Origin: Rhizomys pruinosus | Lineage: Eukaryota > Chordata > Mammalia > Rodentia > Spalacidae | DNA: 64,000 nucleotides | Assembly (NCBI GenBank): GCA_009823505.1 | Contig: VZQC01010550.1 | Coordinates: 3,265,123-3,329,122, forward strand | Direction of reading: 5' to 3' | Shown here: positions 10,540 to 22,539 of the stretch, in pieces | Layout: each line of letters begins with the position of its first letter | Numbering within the stretch: the first letter of the stretch is position 1 | Translations under genes and position numbers: made by a program | Notes under the pieces: generated by a model | The model's database searches: none | What the model saw: the letters and a program-made list of their open reading frames with translations, nothing else | What the model was told of the DNA's origin: nothing

Positions 10540-11390
10540 TGCAATGATCTGGGGACAGAAAGGCTGGCCGAGGACTTGCTTTCTAACTATCCCCGTTTTC
10601 TTGAGGTCCGAAGTAGAACTGAGGTCCGAAGTAGAACTGAGCTCCAGTGGCCCACAGCACAGCAGTGTCCTCTTTGGGAACATACCTTACATGGACTGTC
10701 TCACTTCACTGCGCCATTGGGTCATCTCCCAAGTAAGCTATTTTCCCTCAAATTCTTGTCTACTTCTTTGATTCTGATGACATTTAAACAAAGCAGAGGA
10801 TAACTGTGATAAGTTTCAGAATGGTCCCTACAGATCACATTCGAGCTGTGGTGCTTGTAAATGCTATATAAGATATTCGAAGTGAGGAGATGATTCTGGA
10901 TTAATAAGCCTCTTTCTGATTCTGATGCTGGCTATGGTGCAGGGGTTAGCTATGGCTAGACCTCTGATCACCAGGAGAACTTGAACTACTCCTGTCCATG
11001 CTTGATGCAAAGCCCTGAGATTTGGACGTCGTTGGTCTGCTCAGCTCAGATACTGGGTCCCTGAAGAGCTCACCAGGCTGTTCTAGCTGAGTTGGGAAAC
11101 TGTGCCACCCTCCAGACTCAGCTGTGTGGAACGTTGGAAATCTAGACATGCTGAAGCTTCTAAGGAAAAAAGGAAGGGACCAAGCCAGTGGAGGTAGGGT
11201 CCTCAGCCCCCGGGTCACATGCCCAGAGGGGCCTGAAGAGCTGGGTGTAAATAGGAGAGTGGACCAGGCACAGGAGGCCGGGTGAGCAGGCGCTGAGTCA
11301 CCACTAACTGCACTGTTCCACGGAGTGCCACCACGCCATTCCAAACGGAGGGGTCAAGATTCCAAATTGGTCATCTTTTCAAAAGATTTG
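10540..11390. other. single-copy intron sequence
   Basis: Contains an 18-bp direct repeat (GAGGTCCGAAGTAGAACT, from about 10602) and a Ser/Pro-rich minus-strand frame without relatives. Confidence 0.5.
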
Positions 11391-11395
11391 TGTGT

Positions 11396-11640
11396 TTTTT
11401 TTAATTTTTATTTATTTATTTTCTATGTGTATGAATGTCCTGTCTGCCTGTAGGTCTGTGCACCTGTGTCGTGCAATGCCGCAGAGGTCAGAAGAGGGTC
11501 TCGGATTCCCCTAGAACTGGAGTTCTCCTGGAATTGGAGTTACAGACGGTTCTCAGCCACCATGTGGGTGCTGGGGATCGAACCTGGGTCATCTGTAAGA
11601 GTGGTCGGCACTCTTAACCACTAGGCCATCTCTCCAGCCC
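11396..11640 (-). mobile_element. B2/B3 SINE, young subfamily
   Basis: 17-bp duplication present; AAGATTTGT/AAGATTCGT flanks. Confidence 0.92.
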
Positions 11641-11879
11641 ACCCCAAGATTCGTTTTTAAGAGACATCAGCAATACATTAAAAACAAAACCTTAAAAAAA
11701 AAAAACCTTTCATTTAAAAAATGTTAACAGTTAAAGCAATTTAAATATCACCCACCCCCCACGACCCTAAGTGCCAAAGCATAAAGGCTATTACCAGTAG
11801 GCCAGCCTGGACTAGTTCTCACACTGATGACACGTCTCATGTGGGTGGGATCATTTGTCTGTTTGGTGCAGCCCCTTCC

Positions 11880-12062
11880 AGGTACATAGTTGGCTCCTTA
11901 AATATTAGTTGAATAAATGGATCTTCCTAGCAGTCTTGTAAGACAGAGACTACCATGCCTATTTTACAGAAGAACTTGAGGCTCACCCAGTGAAGCAACC
12001 TCCCACCATCACCCAGTTCACAACCAAGACAGTCAGAATTTGAACCCAGGATCCCCATAGTA
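11880..12062 (-). mobile_element. MIR SINE
   Basis: Antisense MIR: TATTTTACAGAAGAACTTGAG and GAATTTGAACCCAGGATCC. Confidence 0.7.
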
Positions 12063-13085
12063 GGGGCCGCTGTGAGGAGCAAACACATGTGTAGCTGTAG
12101 AAGAGGTGCATGAAAGAAGGGTTTGGGGATCAATGGTACCAGGCCCGGGCAGTACTTAGAAGCATGGGTTGCAGTTCAAGGAGACTGGGCACCAGCTTAT
12201 TGCATGCCGCATGGAAGCCTGAGGCTCTCTGTCTCCAAAGGAATTGCAGTGTTTCTGTGTGACTGTGCATCAGAGGAAGTCAGGCCTCAGTGAGGTGAAA
12301 CGTCATGTGGGAGCTCAGCCAGGAGGCCCCAAGGGAAAGCCTTCCACCTCTCACACTACCTATTTGTATAGAGATGGGGGGGGTGTCCCCTGCTTCATAT
12401 AGAGGCTTGGGATGGGGGGTTGATGCCTGAGACCCCTAGAGAGCCCTATAATTTAAGATCTTTCTCTGATTGTATTAACCAGGGAAATATGGGAAGGTAG
12501 ATCAGAGGAAATGGCTGGCAAGTGCATTATGGGACATTAAACAATAGCTGATGAGCATAGACACAAATAAATAGCCCATGATCTAGTGCCAAGAACATGG
12601 ATGGTCCCCAAATAATGGCCTGGCTGGCTTCCAGGCAGCAGAGTGGGAGGCTGGACATCATCTCAGCCCCAGAGCGCCTGTCCTCATCTAGTCCCAGCAG
12701 TGCCAGAGGCTTCCAGTGCCCACACAGAGCCAAGACTTCCACAGGACCTTGTTCTGCTGTGCTGGATTTAGGCCTTTTCTCCAATATGGCTTCTGAGGTT
12801 TGTATCTAGAAATGCTCTGGAGAGTTCCTGCCTGCCTGGAGAATCCTGAACCGACAAGGAACATATGTCTGTGAAGGTAAAGGGTGGGAAGGCCTGAAGA
12901 GATTTGTAAAAAAGGGATTTCCCTAGTTCCAGGGAGGTCCCCATCCCCCCAAACACCCTAACTCAATCTTACCTCTCTAGCCTATCCTTTATCTGTGATC
13001 AGTGGTCCCCATTAAAATACAAATATCAAAGAATAGATGAGTCAGCGCTTTGACAAATCATGCACACGTTTATAAAGCAATTTTA
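12063..13085. other. single-copy intron sequence
   Basis: Nothing recognisable beyond short G-runs. Confidence 0.5.
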
Positions 13086-13250
13086 AGTGGGGCATGGAGG
13101 TGTGCACCTATAATCCCAGAATCTGTGAGACTGAGCCTGAGGAAGGAGGATGGTGATATGTAAGCAACATTGACCTAGTTACCAAGTTCAAAGCCAAGTA
13201 GGCTATATAAAAAGATCCTGCCTCAATCAACAATAATAACAGCAACAAAA
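13086..13250 (+). mobile_element. ancestral B1-like monomer (pB1)
   Basis: GGGGCATGGAGGTGTGCACC, CCTATAATCCCAGAATC, ending GATCCTGCCTCAATC; diverged from the young B1s. Confidence 0.6.
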
Positions 13251-13424
13251 AATTCTTTGTTAGAACTTTGGACATTGACATCCTGAGGACAAGGCAGGAG
13301 GGAACGGATAGAAAACAGAAGACAGAGTTTCCAGAGGATAGGAGGGGGGCCTTCAGGACTGCAAAGGCCACTAGCACAATAACCCAGGCCATAAGCAGAT
13401 TTGGTCTACACTGGCAAAAGCCCT

Positions 13425-13520
13425 GGACATATAGTAGAGGCCAGAGTCTGATCTCCAGCTCTCCTACAAACCAGCTGTGTGACCTTGGGTAAATTACTTA
13501 CCCTCCTCCCTGAGACAAGC
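13425..13520 (+). mobile_element. MIR SINE fragment
   Basis: AGCTGTGTGACCTTGGGTAA with ATTACTTACCCTC, the MIR core. Confidence 0.8.
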
Positions 13521-14189
13521 AAGACTCCTCCGTCAATATCAGCCACACCTCAACAGCCTGGAGATACTGTGCAACAGTGGCAGCCAAGTGTCTATATATA
13601 TCCCAAATCTATTTGGTTATTAGCTCTCTCCTTGGAGGAATAACTCACAGTGGATGCCACAAGCTTATGTCCTCTAGTGGTTAGGAGATGTTATAAGCCA
13701 CAATAAGAACTTGTCACCCTTTATAGAGAAACCACAGTTTGTGGATTAGCATACCATCCAAGCATCTGTGTCTATGCTCACAGCTTAGCTTGACATAATA
13801 ATTAGTACTGCTTAAATGCCTGTACATCCAATTGCTTGTGCTTTGTTAGTATGACTAAAAAGGTATCACTGGAAAAGCTGTCAACCCATGAAGGGAAACA
13901 ACCTGAACAGACTAGAGTCCAAAATGACAACTCCAAAGAAATTAGACTGTTTTCTTCTCACCCACTTGTGCCCCTTTCCCAAAGCCCAGGGAACAAACTG
14001 CGGAAGAGGAGGCGTGGTAGATTGTAAGGGCTGTGGAGAGATAGGGGTGAATCATGAGACTACAGGAATATGGTCTGGACTCCTGATTGATCAACATGCC
14101 TGTGCATACAAGCTTCTCCAACTGGACTATGGGAACATTGGGTTGTTCAAAATTTGGACATAGATACTTGCAAAATGCACCAATTACCT
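13521..14189. other. intron sequence, partly an unassigned repeat
   Basis: The part near 14100 leads into the repeat end shared with 26932; the rest looks single-copy. Confidence 0.4.
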
Positions 14190-14256
14190 AATTGTATGAC
14201 ATACTGAGTAACATCAATGTTATCTGCAAACAACTGTGTCATATTGTAGAATCCCT
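14190..14256. repeat. unassigned interspersed repeat end, copy 1
   Basis: TGTATGACATACTGAGTAAC and CAACTGTGTCATATTGT recur at 26932-27006. Confidence 0.6.
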
Positions 14257-14329
14257 TAAAAAAAAATAAATTAAAAAAAACCTAAAAAAAAAATAGTGTT
14301 TTTCAACAGCAACAACAACAACAACAAAA

Positions 14330-14400
14330 AACAAAAAATTACTTACCCTCTTTGAACCTGTTTCTTCTGGAAAGTAGGAGTTTTGCTTTACATGCCGGGG
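14330..14400 (+). mobile_element. MIR 3' fragment
   Basis: ATTACTTACCCTCTTTGAACC, decayed after that. Confidence 0.5.
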
Positions 14401-14937
14401 GTGTGCAAGTCTTAATATATCACATTCTGTGCAAGGTCTGTTCCCCTGAAAATATTGTTAGCTACAGGCATCTGACTTCTGGCAGCCACAACAACTGAGC
14501 TCCACTTGTGAATGGACATTGGAGCTGAGTCAATCTACAAACCTAGACTGGGCCCAGTCAGGGTCAACCCAAGCCAGGCTAGATCAGCTGACCATTAGGT
14601 GACCCACGAAACATGAACTTCAATAATAAATGATCCAAGTTTTAAGCTACGAAGGGTGGTTTATTACCAGCAAAAGGTTAAGGCAATACACTTACACTAC
14701 CCTTTGGGCTCCTGGCATTTTAAACAGAAATTATTCTGATTGTCTGTCACGTATCATCCTTCTGAAGGTCAATAGAGGTAACATAGCTCTTCAGTGTTCA
14801 TGAGCACCATGATGAAAACCATTCCTGCCCTGCCATCAATGATGCCATCAACAGGTCACACAGATAACTGCCTTCTACCATTATCTGTGAAATCTCAGAA
14901 CCATTCCCTAGGTCTTTACCATCTTTCTTATATTAAT

Positions 14938-15030
14938 CTTTTTTTTTTTTCTCTATAGCCCAGGTGGTCTTCTGTTTGAGATCCTCCTGCTTCAGGCCAC
15001 CAGAGTGATAGAATTATAGCTTCTTGTAAT
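14938..15030 (-). mobile_element. old B1 (pB1-like)
   Basis: TATAGCCCAGGTGGTCTTCTG; only the core remains. Confidence 0.5.
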
Positions 15031-15289
15031 CAGACTTAGCATCTGCTTTTGGGACCAGCTAGATGGTTCTGCACATAGAGGCAGCTGGCACCAAGCCTGA
15101 CAAACCTAGTTCGGTTCTGGAGACCAACTCCTGCAGATTGTCCTCTGACCTCCACACATGCCATGCTCTGTGGCATGGCCCCTCATTGGTAAATAAAAAC
15201 GTACAGAAGAATCACCTGACTTTTGCCACCCTAAGCAGCAGCCATCTATGTCTGGTAGAATGGTGTCCAAAGTAAGAGTTAATAGACCA

Positions 15290-15448
15290 AGCCAGGCATG
15301 GTGGCACATGCCTTTAATCCCAGCACTCGGGAGGCAGAGGCAGGCGGATCTTTGTGAGTTCAAGGCCCGCCTGGTCTACAGAGTGAGTTCCAGGACAGCT
15401 GGGACTACAGGGAGACCCTGTCTCGAAAAGACCAAAAAAAAAAAAAAA
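15290..15448 (+). mobile_element. B1 SINE
   Basis: AGAGTTAATAGACCA repeated exactly on both sides. Confidence 0.94.
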
Positions 15449-15511
15449 GAGTTAATAGACCAACACGAGGACCTGAGATCAACTCAAATGCCTGCTGGGT
15501 TCTGTCTTTGT

Positions 15512-15673
15512 TTTTGTTTTTTTTTTTTTGTCTTTTTGAGACAGGGTCTCCCTGTAGTCCCATCTGTCCTGGAACTCACTATGTAGACCACACCGGCCTT
15601 GAACTCACAGAGATCCACCCAACTCTGCCTCCCGAGTGCTGGGATTACAGGCATGTGCCACCATGCCTGCCTG
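15512..15673 (-). mobile_element. B1 SINE
   Basis: Full antisense B1; GGGTTCTGTCTT and GGGTTGTGTCTT flank it. Confidence 0.92.
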
Positions 15674-15679
15674 GGTTGT

Positions 15680-16155
15680 GTCTTAACTTGGGCCTCTCTG
15701 GTGCTCTCTGGCTCCTTCCTGATTCACCTCTGTGCCCCAGTGTCAGATAATGGACACCTGGTTCAGAGAGTTGGGGCTGTGGGCATTTGCAGAAATAGCA
15801 TCTTCCCCAGAGAGAAGGAATGGTGGCTCTGCCTGAGAGCTAGTGCCCCCTGCAGGCCTGTGGGATCCCTTCCTTCACAGCCCATCTGGATCACTTGGCA
15901 CCAGTGTTTCAACACAGTTGGTAAATATTTGAAAGGATTTATGTTGTCCTGAGTCTGGGAGAAGTTTCATTTCATGGCCTGAATTAAATCTCAGAACTGT
16001 GTTGTCAGGAAGGACAGCAACTAAGCCAGGGGAACAAAGCAAAATGACTCCAGGTCAGATAGCAGATACTGTGCTAGACTCTTAATTTCGTGATCCCCAG
16101 GTGGACCCAATTATATGGCCAAATGTCTAAAGACCACATTCCCAACCATAAGATT
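15680..16155. other. single-copy intron sequence
   Basis: No feature seen. Confidence 0.5.
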
Positions 16156-16159
16156 TAGA

Positions 16160-16250
16160 GTTAGCAACTCAGCCAGAAGGGCCTGTGGAGGGGAATACTT
16201 GCACGGCATATGCATGGCCCTGGGTTCAATCCTTAGCACCTTACAAAGGA
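16160..16250 (+). mobile_element. degenerate ID-like SINE
   Basis: Only the 3' half is clear: GCATGGCCCTGGGTTCAATC followed by CTTAGCACC. Confidence 0.4.
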
Positions 16251-16255
16251 AAGGG

Positions 16256-16470
16256 AGGGGCTGGAGGGATGGGTTAGCTGTTGAGAACCCTGGTTGCTCC
16301 TCCAGATGACCTGGGTTTGGCTCCTAGACACCCACGTGGCAACTAACAACTATCTTTACTCAAGTTTCAGGAAATTTGACGCCCCCTTCTGGCCTGCATG
16401 GTCATTGCATGACATGGGTATACAGAGACAAAATACTCATAAAATAAAATAATAACTCAATAAAAAATTT
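16256..16470 (+). mobile_element. B2/B3 SINE, older
   Basis: GGGGCTGGAGGGATGGGTTAG, tail AATAAAATAATAA. Confidence 0.8.
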
Positions 16471-16474
16471 TAAA

Positions 16475-16630
16475 ATTGAGTGTGGTGGTGCTCACTTTTA
16501 ATTCCAGCACTTAGGAGGCAGAGGCAGGGAGAGCTCTGTAAGATCATGGCCAGCCTGGTCTACATAGTAAGTTCCAGGCCAGCTGTGACTACATGGAAAG
16601 TGTCTCAAAACAAAAAACCAAAACATCAAA
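16475..16630 (+). mobile_element. B1 SINE
   Basis: GAGTGTGGTGGTGCTCAC; AAAACAAAA tail. Inserted at the tail of the preceding SINE. Confidence 0.85.
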
Positions 16631-16639
16631 AAACAAAAA

Positions 16640-17080
16640 ATGGGGGTCCCAAAGGGGAAGGAGGAGCTGTAAGGAGGGGAGGAGGGGTTCAAAGGAAATC
16701 ACAGGTTCTTTTCTCTCCAGCTTCCAGAACTTCTTGGTGACTTTGGTTCTGTATAAATTAAATAATACAAAATGAAGATGATCTTCAACCTACAGAAACA
16801 TTCTGTCCTTTCACTAAGTACTTGCTGAACATCTGCTGCGTGCCCAGCACTGCTCTGCTCCTGGAAGCCTTAACAGTTACAGTGCACAAGACACGCAGTC
16901 CCGTCTCATGGTACAGTCTACGGCCCATTGTCTCCCATAAGTCAGGAAGCCCATCGAGAGGCAGGACTGAAAGCAGAGAACCGAGTGTCCCTAACTCTTT
17001 AAATCCTCAGCAGAGTCTCAAAGAAATCCATAATCCAAAGATGATGACGAACCACTGAATCAGACCAGGTTAACTACCAA
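16640..17080. other. intron sequence with a faint ancient-repeat block
   Basis: GCGTGCCCAGCACTGCTCTG near 16840 resembles L2/MIR-class 3' sequence; otherwise unassigned. Confidence 0.4.
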
Positions 17081-17084
17081 GTCC

Positions 17085-17190
17085 TCACTGGATTTTTTGA
17101 AATAGGGTCTCAGCCTTAAACACAGCATCCTCCTGCCTCAGCTTCCTATGCTGTCATAACAGGCACATTGCATTATACTCAGCTCTCAAG
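17085..17190 (-). mobile_element. old B1 (pB1-like)
   Basis: GAAATAGGGTCTCAGCC and CATCCTCCTGCCTCAGC. Confidence 0.5.
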
Positions 17191-17369
17191 CTTCCCAGTG
17201 GATAAGAGAATAATGATCCACCCTGACTAGAGGAAGATTGGTGCTCTCAACCTGAATCTGTGAGGGACATGTTGACACATTCTCTTGGTGACACAACCAC
17301 CTGCCTTTTCTCCCTACCCCACCCCCAATATTCTCCCTGACCCCCCCTCCTTCCCCACTTCTTCTGTGT

Positions 17370-17800
17370 CTCACACTTTTATAATTAGCCTCACAGCAGT
17401 CTCCCTGTCATTTCCTTAGGGCCGGCAGAGTTTGCCAGCACAGCTTGCCATGAGCTGTTTTTATGAATGGAGAGAGGCTGGGGTGGGTCCGGAGAAGCGC
17501 TCTCCTGACGGCCTGTATTTCTGGTCCTCCCTGTGTTTTACAGGCAAGACACTGAGTCGACTGCTCTTCTTGGACAGAGCGCAACTAGGAGCTGTTTGGT
17601 GCGGTGGCTGAGGCAAACAAACAGAGGCGCTGTGAAGAGCCGAGCAGCAAGCCCTGGGGCTGGCTGCCTTCTTCAGGTCCTCTAGAGATATTCAAGTTTC
17701 CCCCGGAAAGGTCTGAAAAGGCTCTGCCAGTAGTAACCCAAAACTTCAGGTCAGTCAGGGCAAGGGTTGACACCTGATGTCCTCAGAAAAGGTTGCCAGT
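17370..17800. promoter_or_regulatory. candidate muscle regulatory island in COLQ intron 1
   Basis: This is SINE-free, moderately GC-rich single-copy DNA starting about 0.6 kb into intron 1. TTATAATTAG at 17379-17388 fits the MEF2 consensus exactly, and CACCTG at about 17771 is a myogenic-type E-box. COLQ has separate slow- and fast-muscle promoters in the literature. Enhancer function here is inference. Confidence 0.35.
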
Positions 17801-18419
17801 GTGGCCAACCAAGCCCCTTCTTCAAACCTGCCAGCCCTGCACCCAGCAGACACATCTGACTCCAGAGGCACCATCCCTCTGGAAGCCATCTCCACTCCCA
17901 GGACCGCTAGATGAGCTATCAGAGATGAACGGAAGAAAGCCCAACAGGCCCAGGAATCAGAAAACCTAGTCCTGAGACAGCAGGGTTTGGGGGGCAGGCA
18001 TCTGGTGGGGGGCCAGCCCTAGTGCTTGCCCTCCAGGGGCACCTGCTCCATGACATCCCAAGGCAATGGATTTATAGAAACATCTGGGAGTCCCTTCTCC
18101 AGAACTTGTGCTTCCCTGTCCGTCCCTGCCTCCCAAATTCCTGACGATAATGAATCACGCAGCAAATGGGCAGAAGAGATGGGGAGACAGAAGTGGCGGT
18201 TTAGTCTGGCTTTGAGCAGCAACAATTGGAACAAGGTCAGGAGAGGCCTTCTGAAACAAGCTCGGGTGACAGGAAGCATCCAGGGTGGCCGTTCCCCCCC
18301 CCCCCCAGCCTCCCTCCACTAAGTGGCCAAAACGCCAGGACATACTGCAAGACAATCTTGCCTCTCCCCCAACCCCCTCCTGCCCTCTGCCAGATAGAAA
18401 AGGAAACTCTCGGTCATCA

Positions 18420-18759
<340 letters not shown>

Positions 18760-18760
<1 letters not shown>

Positions 18761-19190
18761 GCACTGGATCAAATGCCCACATTAAAATTAAGATGTCAGA
18801 ATTTTCTTTTCTGGAGACTGAGATGAGTGACTATTGAGGAGATAAGAGAGCAGCCAAGTCCCCAGCCTTCACTTGCAGATGGCTTTCCTAATCCAATAGC
18901 TATCATCATTCACTTGCCTGTAGCACAGGGGTTTTGGTCTAGCCCTGATCAAGTCTTTGCCTGGGACAGTCTTACCCACTCAGTAGGGTAACAAAGGCAA
19001 AGTTGACAAAGGACTTTTTTCCTGGGAGTTTGCATTTCTAAACAGCTTTCCCTATGAAAACTCTGTCTCTCTCTCTAAAAGATGCAAATCATTTATCTCA
19101 TGCAAAGCAATTGAGGATGGTAAACAAATAGGAAAATGAGTGGTTTGATATCAAATTGTTCTTAGAGGAAGAGCACCATCAACTTTATTT
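18760..19190. other. single-copy sequence upstream of COLQ
   Basis: AT-rich, no repeat; would contain distal promoter elements if any. Confidence 0.5.
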
Positions 19191-19193
19191 GGT

Positions 19194-19358
19194 TTCTTTT
19201 TTTTTCTTTTCTTTGGTCTTTTCGAGACAGGGTCTCCCTGTAGCCCCAGCTGTCCTGGAACTCGATCTGTAGACCAGGCTGGCCTTGAACTCACAAAGAT
19301 CTGCCTGCCTCTGCCTCCCGAGTGGTAGGATTAAAGGCATGTGCCACCATGCTTGGCT
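19194..19358 (-). mobile_element. B1 SINE
   Basis: TTATTTGGTTTCTTTT and TTATTTGGTATCTTTT flank it. Confidence 0.92.
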
Positions 19359-19389
19359 TATTTGGTATCTTTTCAATCTCTGGGACAAA

Positions 19390-19915
19390 ACATTCTGACC
19401 AAAACCAACTTGGGGAGGAGTGGGTTTATTCACCTTGCATCTCCCAGGTCACAGCTCATCACTTAGGAAGCCCAAGGTAGGAAATCTGGGCAGGAACCTG
19501 GAGGCAGGAGCTGAAGCACAAGTCGTGGAGGAACGCTGCTTAGTAGCTTGCTTCCCTGGCCCATGCCCAGCCGGCTTTCTTTTATTTTTCTTTTTTTAAT
19601 TTTATTTATTTATGTATGTGTATGTGTACTGTCTGCATACAGGTGTGTGCACCCGTGTTGTGCAATGCCGCGGAGGTCAGAAGAGGGTGTCGGATTCCCC
19701 TGGAACTGGAGTTCTCCTGGAATTGGAGTTTCAGACCGTTCTGGGCCGCCATGTGGGTGCTGGGGATTGAACCCGGGTCCTCTGTAAGAGCGGTCGGCAC
19801 TCTTAACCGCTAGGCCATCTCTCCAGCCCCGCGGCCAGCTTTTTTATACAATATACAACAACCTGCCCAGGGGTGGCACTGCCCACAGTAGACTGGGCAC
19901 TCCCATGGACAGAGT
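19390..19915 (-). mobile_element. LTR of the same family as 4260-6218, antisense, with SINE insert
   Basis: Shares CTTGGGGAGGA, GGCAGGAACCTGGAGGCAGG and GAGGAACGCTGCTTAGTAG with the 4.3-kb copy and continues into its U3 (CCTGCCCAGGGGTGGCACTG). Interrupted at 19588-19829. Confidence 0.6.
19588..19829 (-). mobile_element. B2/B3 SINE, young subfamily
   Basis: 17-bp duplication present; nested in the LTR at 19390-19915. Confidence 0.92.
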
Positions 19916-20470
19916 AATTTGACAAGAATGGAAATTTCTTTCTTGCAATTCTGGAGGCTAGAAGTTGAAGCCCAGTGCACAAGCAGGTTCAGCTTGTTTC
20001 CTGGGTCATAGATAGATATCTGACTTCTTGTGTCATCAAGTCAGTGAATAGAAGGGATCAGGGATCTCCCTGGGGCCTCTTTTTATTATTTATTTGTATG
20101 AATGTACTGTCTGCATGTAGGTTTGTGCACCCATGTCATGCAAAGCCGCGGAGGTCAGAAGAGGGTGTCAGATTCCCCTGGAACTGGAGTTCTCCTGGAA
20201 TTGGAGTTACAGATGGTTCTCAGCCGCCATGTGGGTGCTGGGGATGGAACCCGGGTCCTCTGCAAGAGCAGTCGGTGCTCTTAACCGCTAGGCCATCTCT
20301 TCAGCCCCGCTGGGGCCTCTTTTATGAATACAGTAATCCAATTCATGAGGGCTCAGTCTTCACAGCCTAATCATCAGCCCATGGTCCTACTTCCAAAGAA
20401 TACCACCTTGGGAATCAGATTTCCACATCTGAACTTGAAGGGGACACAAGTCTTCGGTCAGTAGCAGTAG
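19915..20470 (-). mobile_element. older MaLR (MLT/MST-type) LTR, antisense, with SINE insert
   Basis: Antisense features TTGCAATTCTGGAGGCTAGA and TGAACTTGAAGGGGACACA. The SINE 20084-20308 interrupts it, with CTGGGGCCTCTTTT on both sides. Confidence 0.6.
20084..20308 (-). mobile_element. B2/B3 SINE, young subfamily
   Basis: CTGGGGCCTCTTTT on both sides; 17-bp duplication present. Confidence 0.93.
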
Positions 20471-20990
20471 TTATTTAGAGATGTGCTTTATTTCTCTGAA
20501 TTGATTGCTAACTCCTTGAGCAGAAGGCCACACTGCTTCATTTCCAACATGATACATAGGAGGCACTTAGGTGGTAAGAAAAGAATGAGAGAAGAGGAGG
20601 GGCGATCAGGGAAGAGGAAGGCATTTAAGAGAGGAGCAGGAAGGCGTGAAGGCGACAGGAGGGCGATTTGATCAAGGGACTTTGCACATATGAACCTGGC
20701 ACAATGAAACTCATTATTTTCTACAATTAGTAACTAGTATTGAGAGAATTAATGGTTTTAATGGTAATGCAAGATGGACAAACTACATATAGGTATCAAA
20801 ACCAGAAAGGTGATTAAGCCTGGGCTGAGCTTCTTCTTAGAATACACAGTTCTCCTACAAGGAATCAAGGACCTGCAGGTACAGAGGCCTTAGCTTTAAA
20901 TGAAGTGACATGCGGAAGGCATCTTGTTCTGTCTGGCCCACAACTATGGGGTTCTAGGGTCCCCTACATGGGCCATGGCAGCATGAATGC
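20471..20990. other. intergenic sequence
   Basis: An L2-like end at 20480-20575 (CTCCTTGAGCAGAAGGCC); otherwise nothing. Confidence 0.45.
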
Positions 20991-21500
20991 TTTGGTTTGT
21001 TACTTGTCTCTCTACTGTGGCCAAATATCTGACAAGAAGCCACTTAAGGGAAGAAGGGTTTATCGCGGCTCACGATTTGCAAAGGGACACAGCCCATCAT
21101 ATCGGGGAAGGCATGGCAGCAGGAGCATAGAGCAGCTGGCTGCTCACATCTCATCCGCGGTTAGGAAGTGGAGCCGGGCTGGAGAGATGGCCTAGCGGTT
21201 AAGAGCACCGACTGCTCTTGCAGAGGACCCAGGTTCAATTCCCCAGCATCCACATGGCGGCTGAGAACTGTGAACTGGGGAATCTGATGCCCTCTTCTGA
21301 CCTCTGCGGCATTGCACGACACGGGTGCACAAACCTGCATGCAGACAATACATTCATACACATAAAAAATAAATAAAATTAAAAAAAGGAAGTGGAACCA
21401 AGCTATAAAACCTCAAGGCCCTCCCCCAGTGACCCACTTCCTCTGGCAAGTCTCCACCTTCTAAAGTTCCATAACCTACAAAACAGTGCCACCACCTGGC
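20990..21500 (-). mobile_element. MaLR LTR (MT-type), antisense, with SINE insert
   Basis: Antisense MaLR pattern from CTGTGGCCAAATATCTG to the CCCACTTCC-rich half. The SINE at 21178-21395 is flanked by AGGAAGTGGAGCC/AGGAAGTGGAACC. Confidence 0.6.
21178..21395 (+). mobile_element. B2/B3 SINE with internal deletion
   Basis: GAGAACTGTGAACTGGGGAA shows loss of the CTCCAGTTCC segment; otherwise young. Confidence 0.9.
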
Positions 21501-21513
21501 ATCTGCCTCCTCG

Positions 21514-22090
21514 TGTGGTTTGATCGAGAACTGTCTCTCATGGACTCATGCATTTGAATGCTTGGTCCACAGCTAGTGGTACTGTATGGGAAGGCTTTAG
21601 AACTTTGGGAGGAGCCAGGCATGGTGGCACATGACTTTAATCCTAGCACTCAGGAGGCAGAGGCAGTTCAAAGCCAGCCTGGTCTACAGAGCAAGTTCCA
21701 GGACAGCTGGGGCTACAGGGAGACCCTGTCTCGAAAAGTCAAAAAATGCACAGACTTGCATGCAGACAGTACATTCATACACATACAGAAATAAATAAAT
21801 AAATAATTAAAAAAAAAGAAAAGACAAAAAAAAGAACTTTGGGAGGTTGAGCCTTGCTGGAGGAAGTGCATCACTTGGGGGGCGGGATTTGAGAGTGACC
21901 TCGCTCCACTACCAGTTTGCTTTCTGTTTTCTGTGTGCAGCTGAGATGGGATCTTTTAGCTTCTGACTCTGGCTCCCAGTCTTCTCCACCATTACGTCAT
22001 TATGGACTCCTAGCCCTTTGGAACCATAACCCCAAACGGTCTTCCTTAAGTGGCTTTTGGCCATGGTATTTCAGTATAAGCTTCTCTAGG
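21514..22090 (+). mobile_element. ORR1/MT-type MaLR LTR split by a chimeric SINE
   Basis: TGTGGTTTGATCGAGAA through a divergent 3' part (CCTTAAGTGGCTTTTGGCC), interrupted at 21613-21832 by a B1/B2-tail chimera with its own target duplication. Confidence 0.65.
21613..21832 (+). mobile_element. chimeric SINE: B1 with a B2/B3 tail
   Basis: B1 from GCCAGGCATGGTGG to CTCGAAAAGTCAAAAAA, then directly the B2/B3 3' end (GCATGCAGACAGTACATTC and A-tail). AGAACTTTGGGAGG lies on both sides (21599, 21833). Confidence 0.75.
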
Positions 22091-22205
22091 CTATGTTCCA
22101 GAAGGCTCCCACAACAGGGATACCACTCAGCTTGGAACACAAAAAGCATCAGCTCTGCCTAGCTCTGGCTTGAAGGACATGATGTCATCAACCATCTGAA
22201 AGAGG

Positions 22206-22438
22206 GGCTGGAGAGATGGCTCCGAAGTTAACAGCACTGGCTGCTCTTACAGAGGACCCAGGTTCAATTCCCAACACCCACATGGCAGCTAACAACCATC
22301 TGTAACTCCAGTTCCAGGGGACTTCAATGCCCTCTTCTGACCTCTGGGAGCATTGGATGACATAGGGTGCACTTAAATACATGCAGGCAATATGGTCATA
22401 CATATAAAATAAAAATAATAAATGAAATATTTAAAAAA
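22206..22438 (+). mobile_element. B2/B3 SINE, older
   Basis: GGGGCTGGAGAGATGGCTCC, no 17-bp duplication. Confidence 0.88.
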
Positions 22439-22539
22439 ATAGTCCTTAGAGGGAAAAATGTTTCTATACTCTTATTTGCAATCTGTGGCTCTCTGTGACC
22501 TTCAGGAAAATGCATTAATCTGGTGTGGCTACTGTAACA

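Noticed and set aside
10946..11344. 132-codon Ser/Pro-rich minus frame as a COLQ or novel exon
   Set aside because: No resemblance to the COLQ proline-rich domain and no splice-consistent borders.
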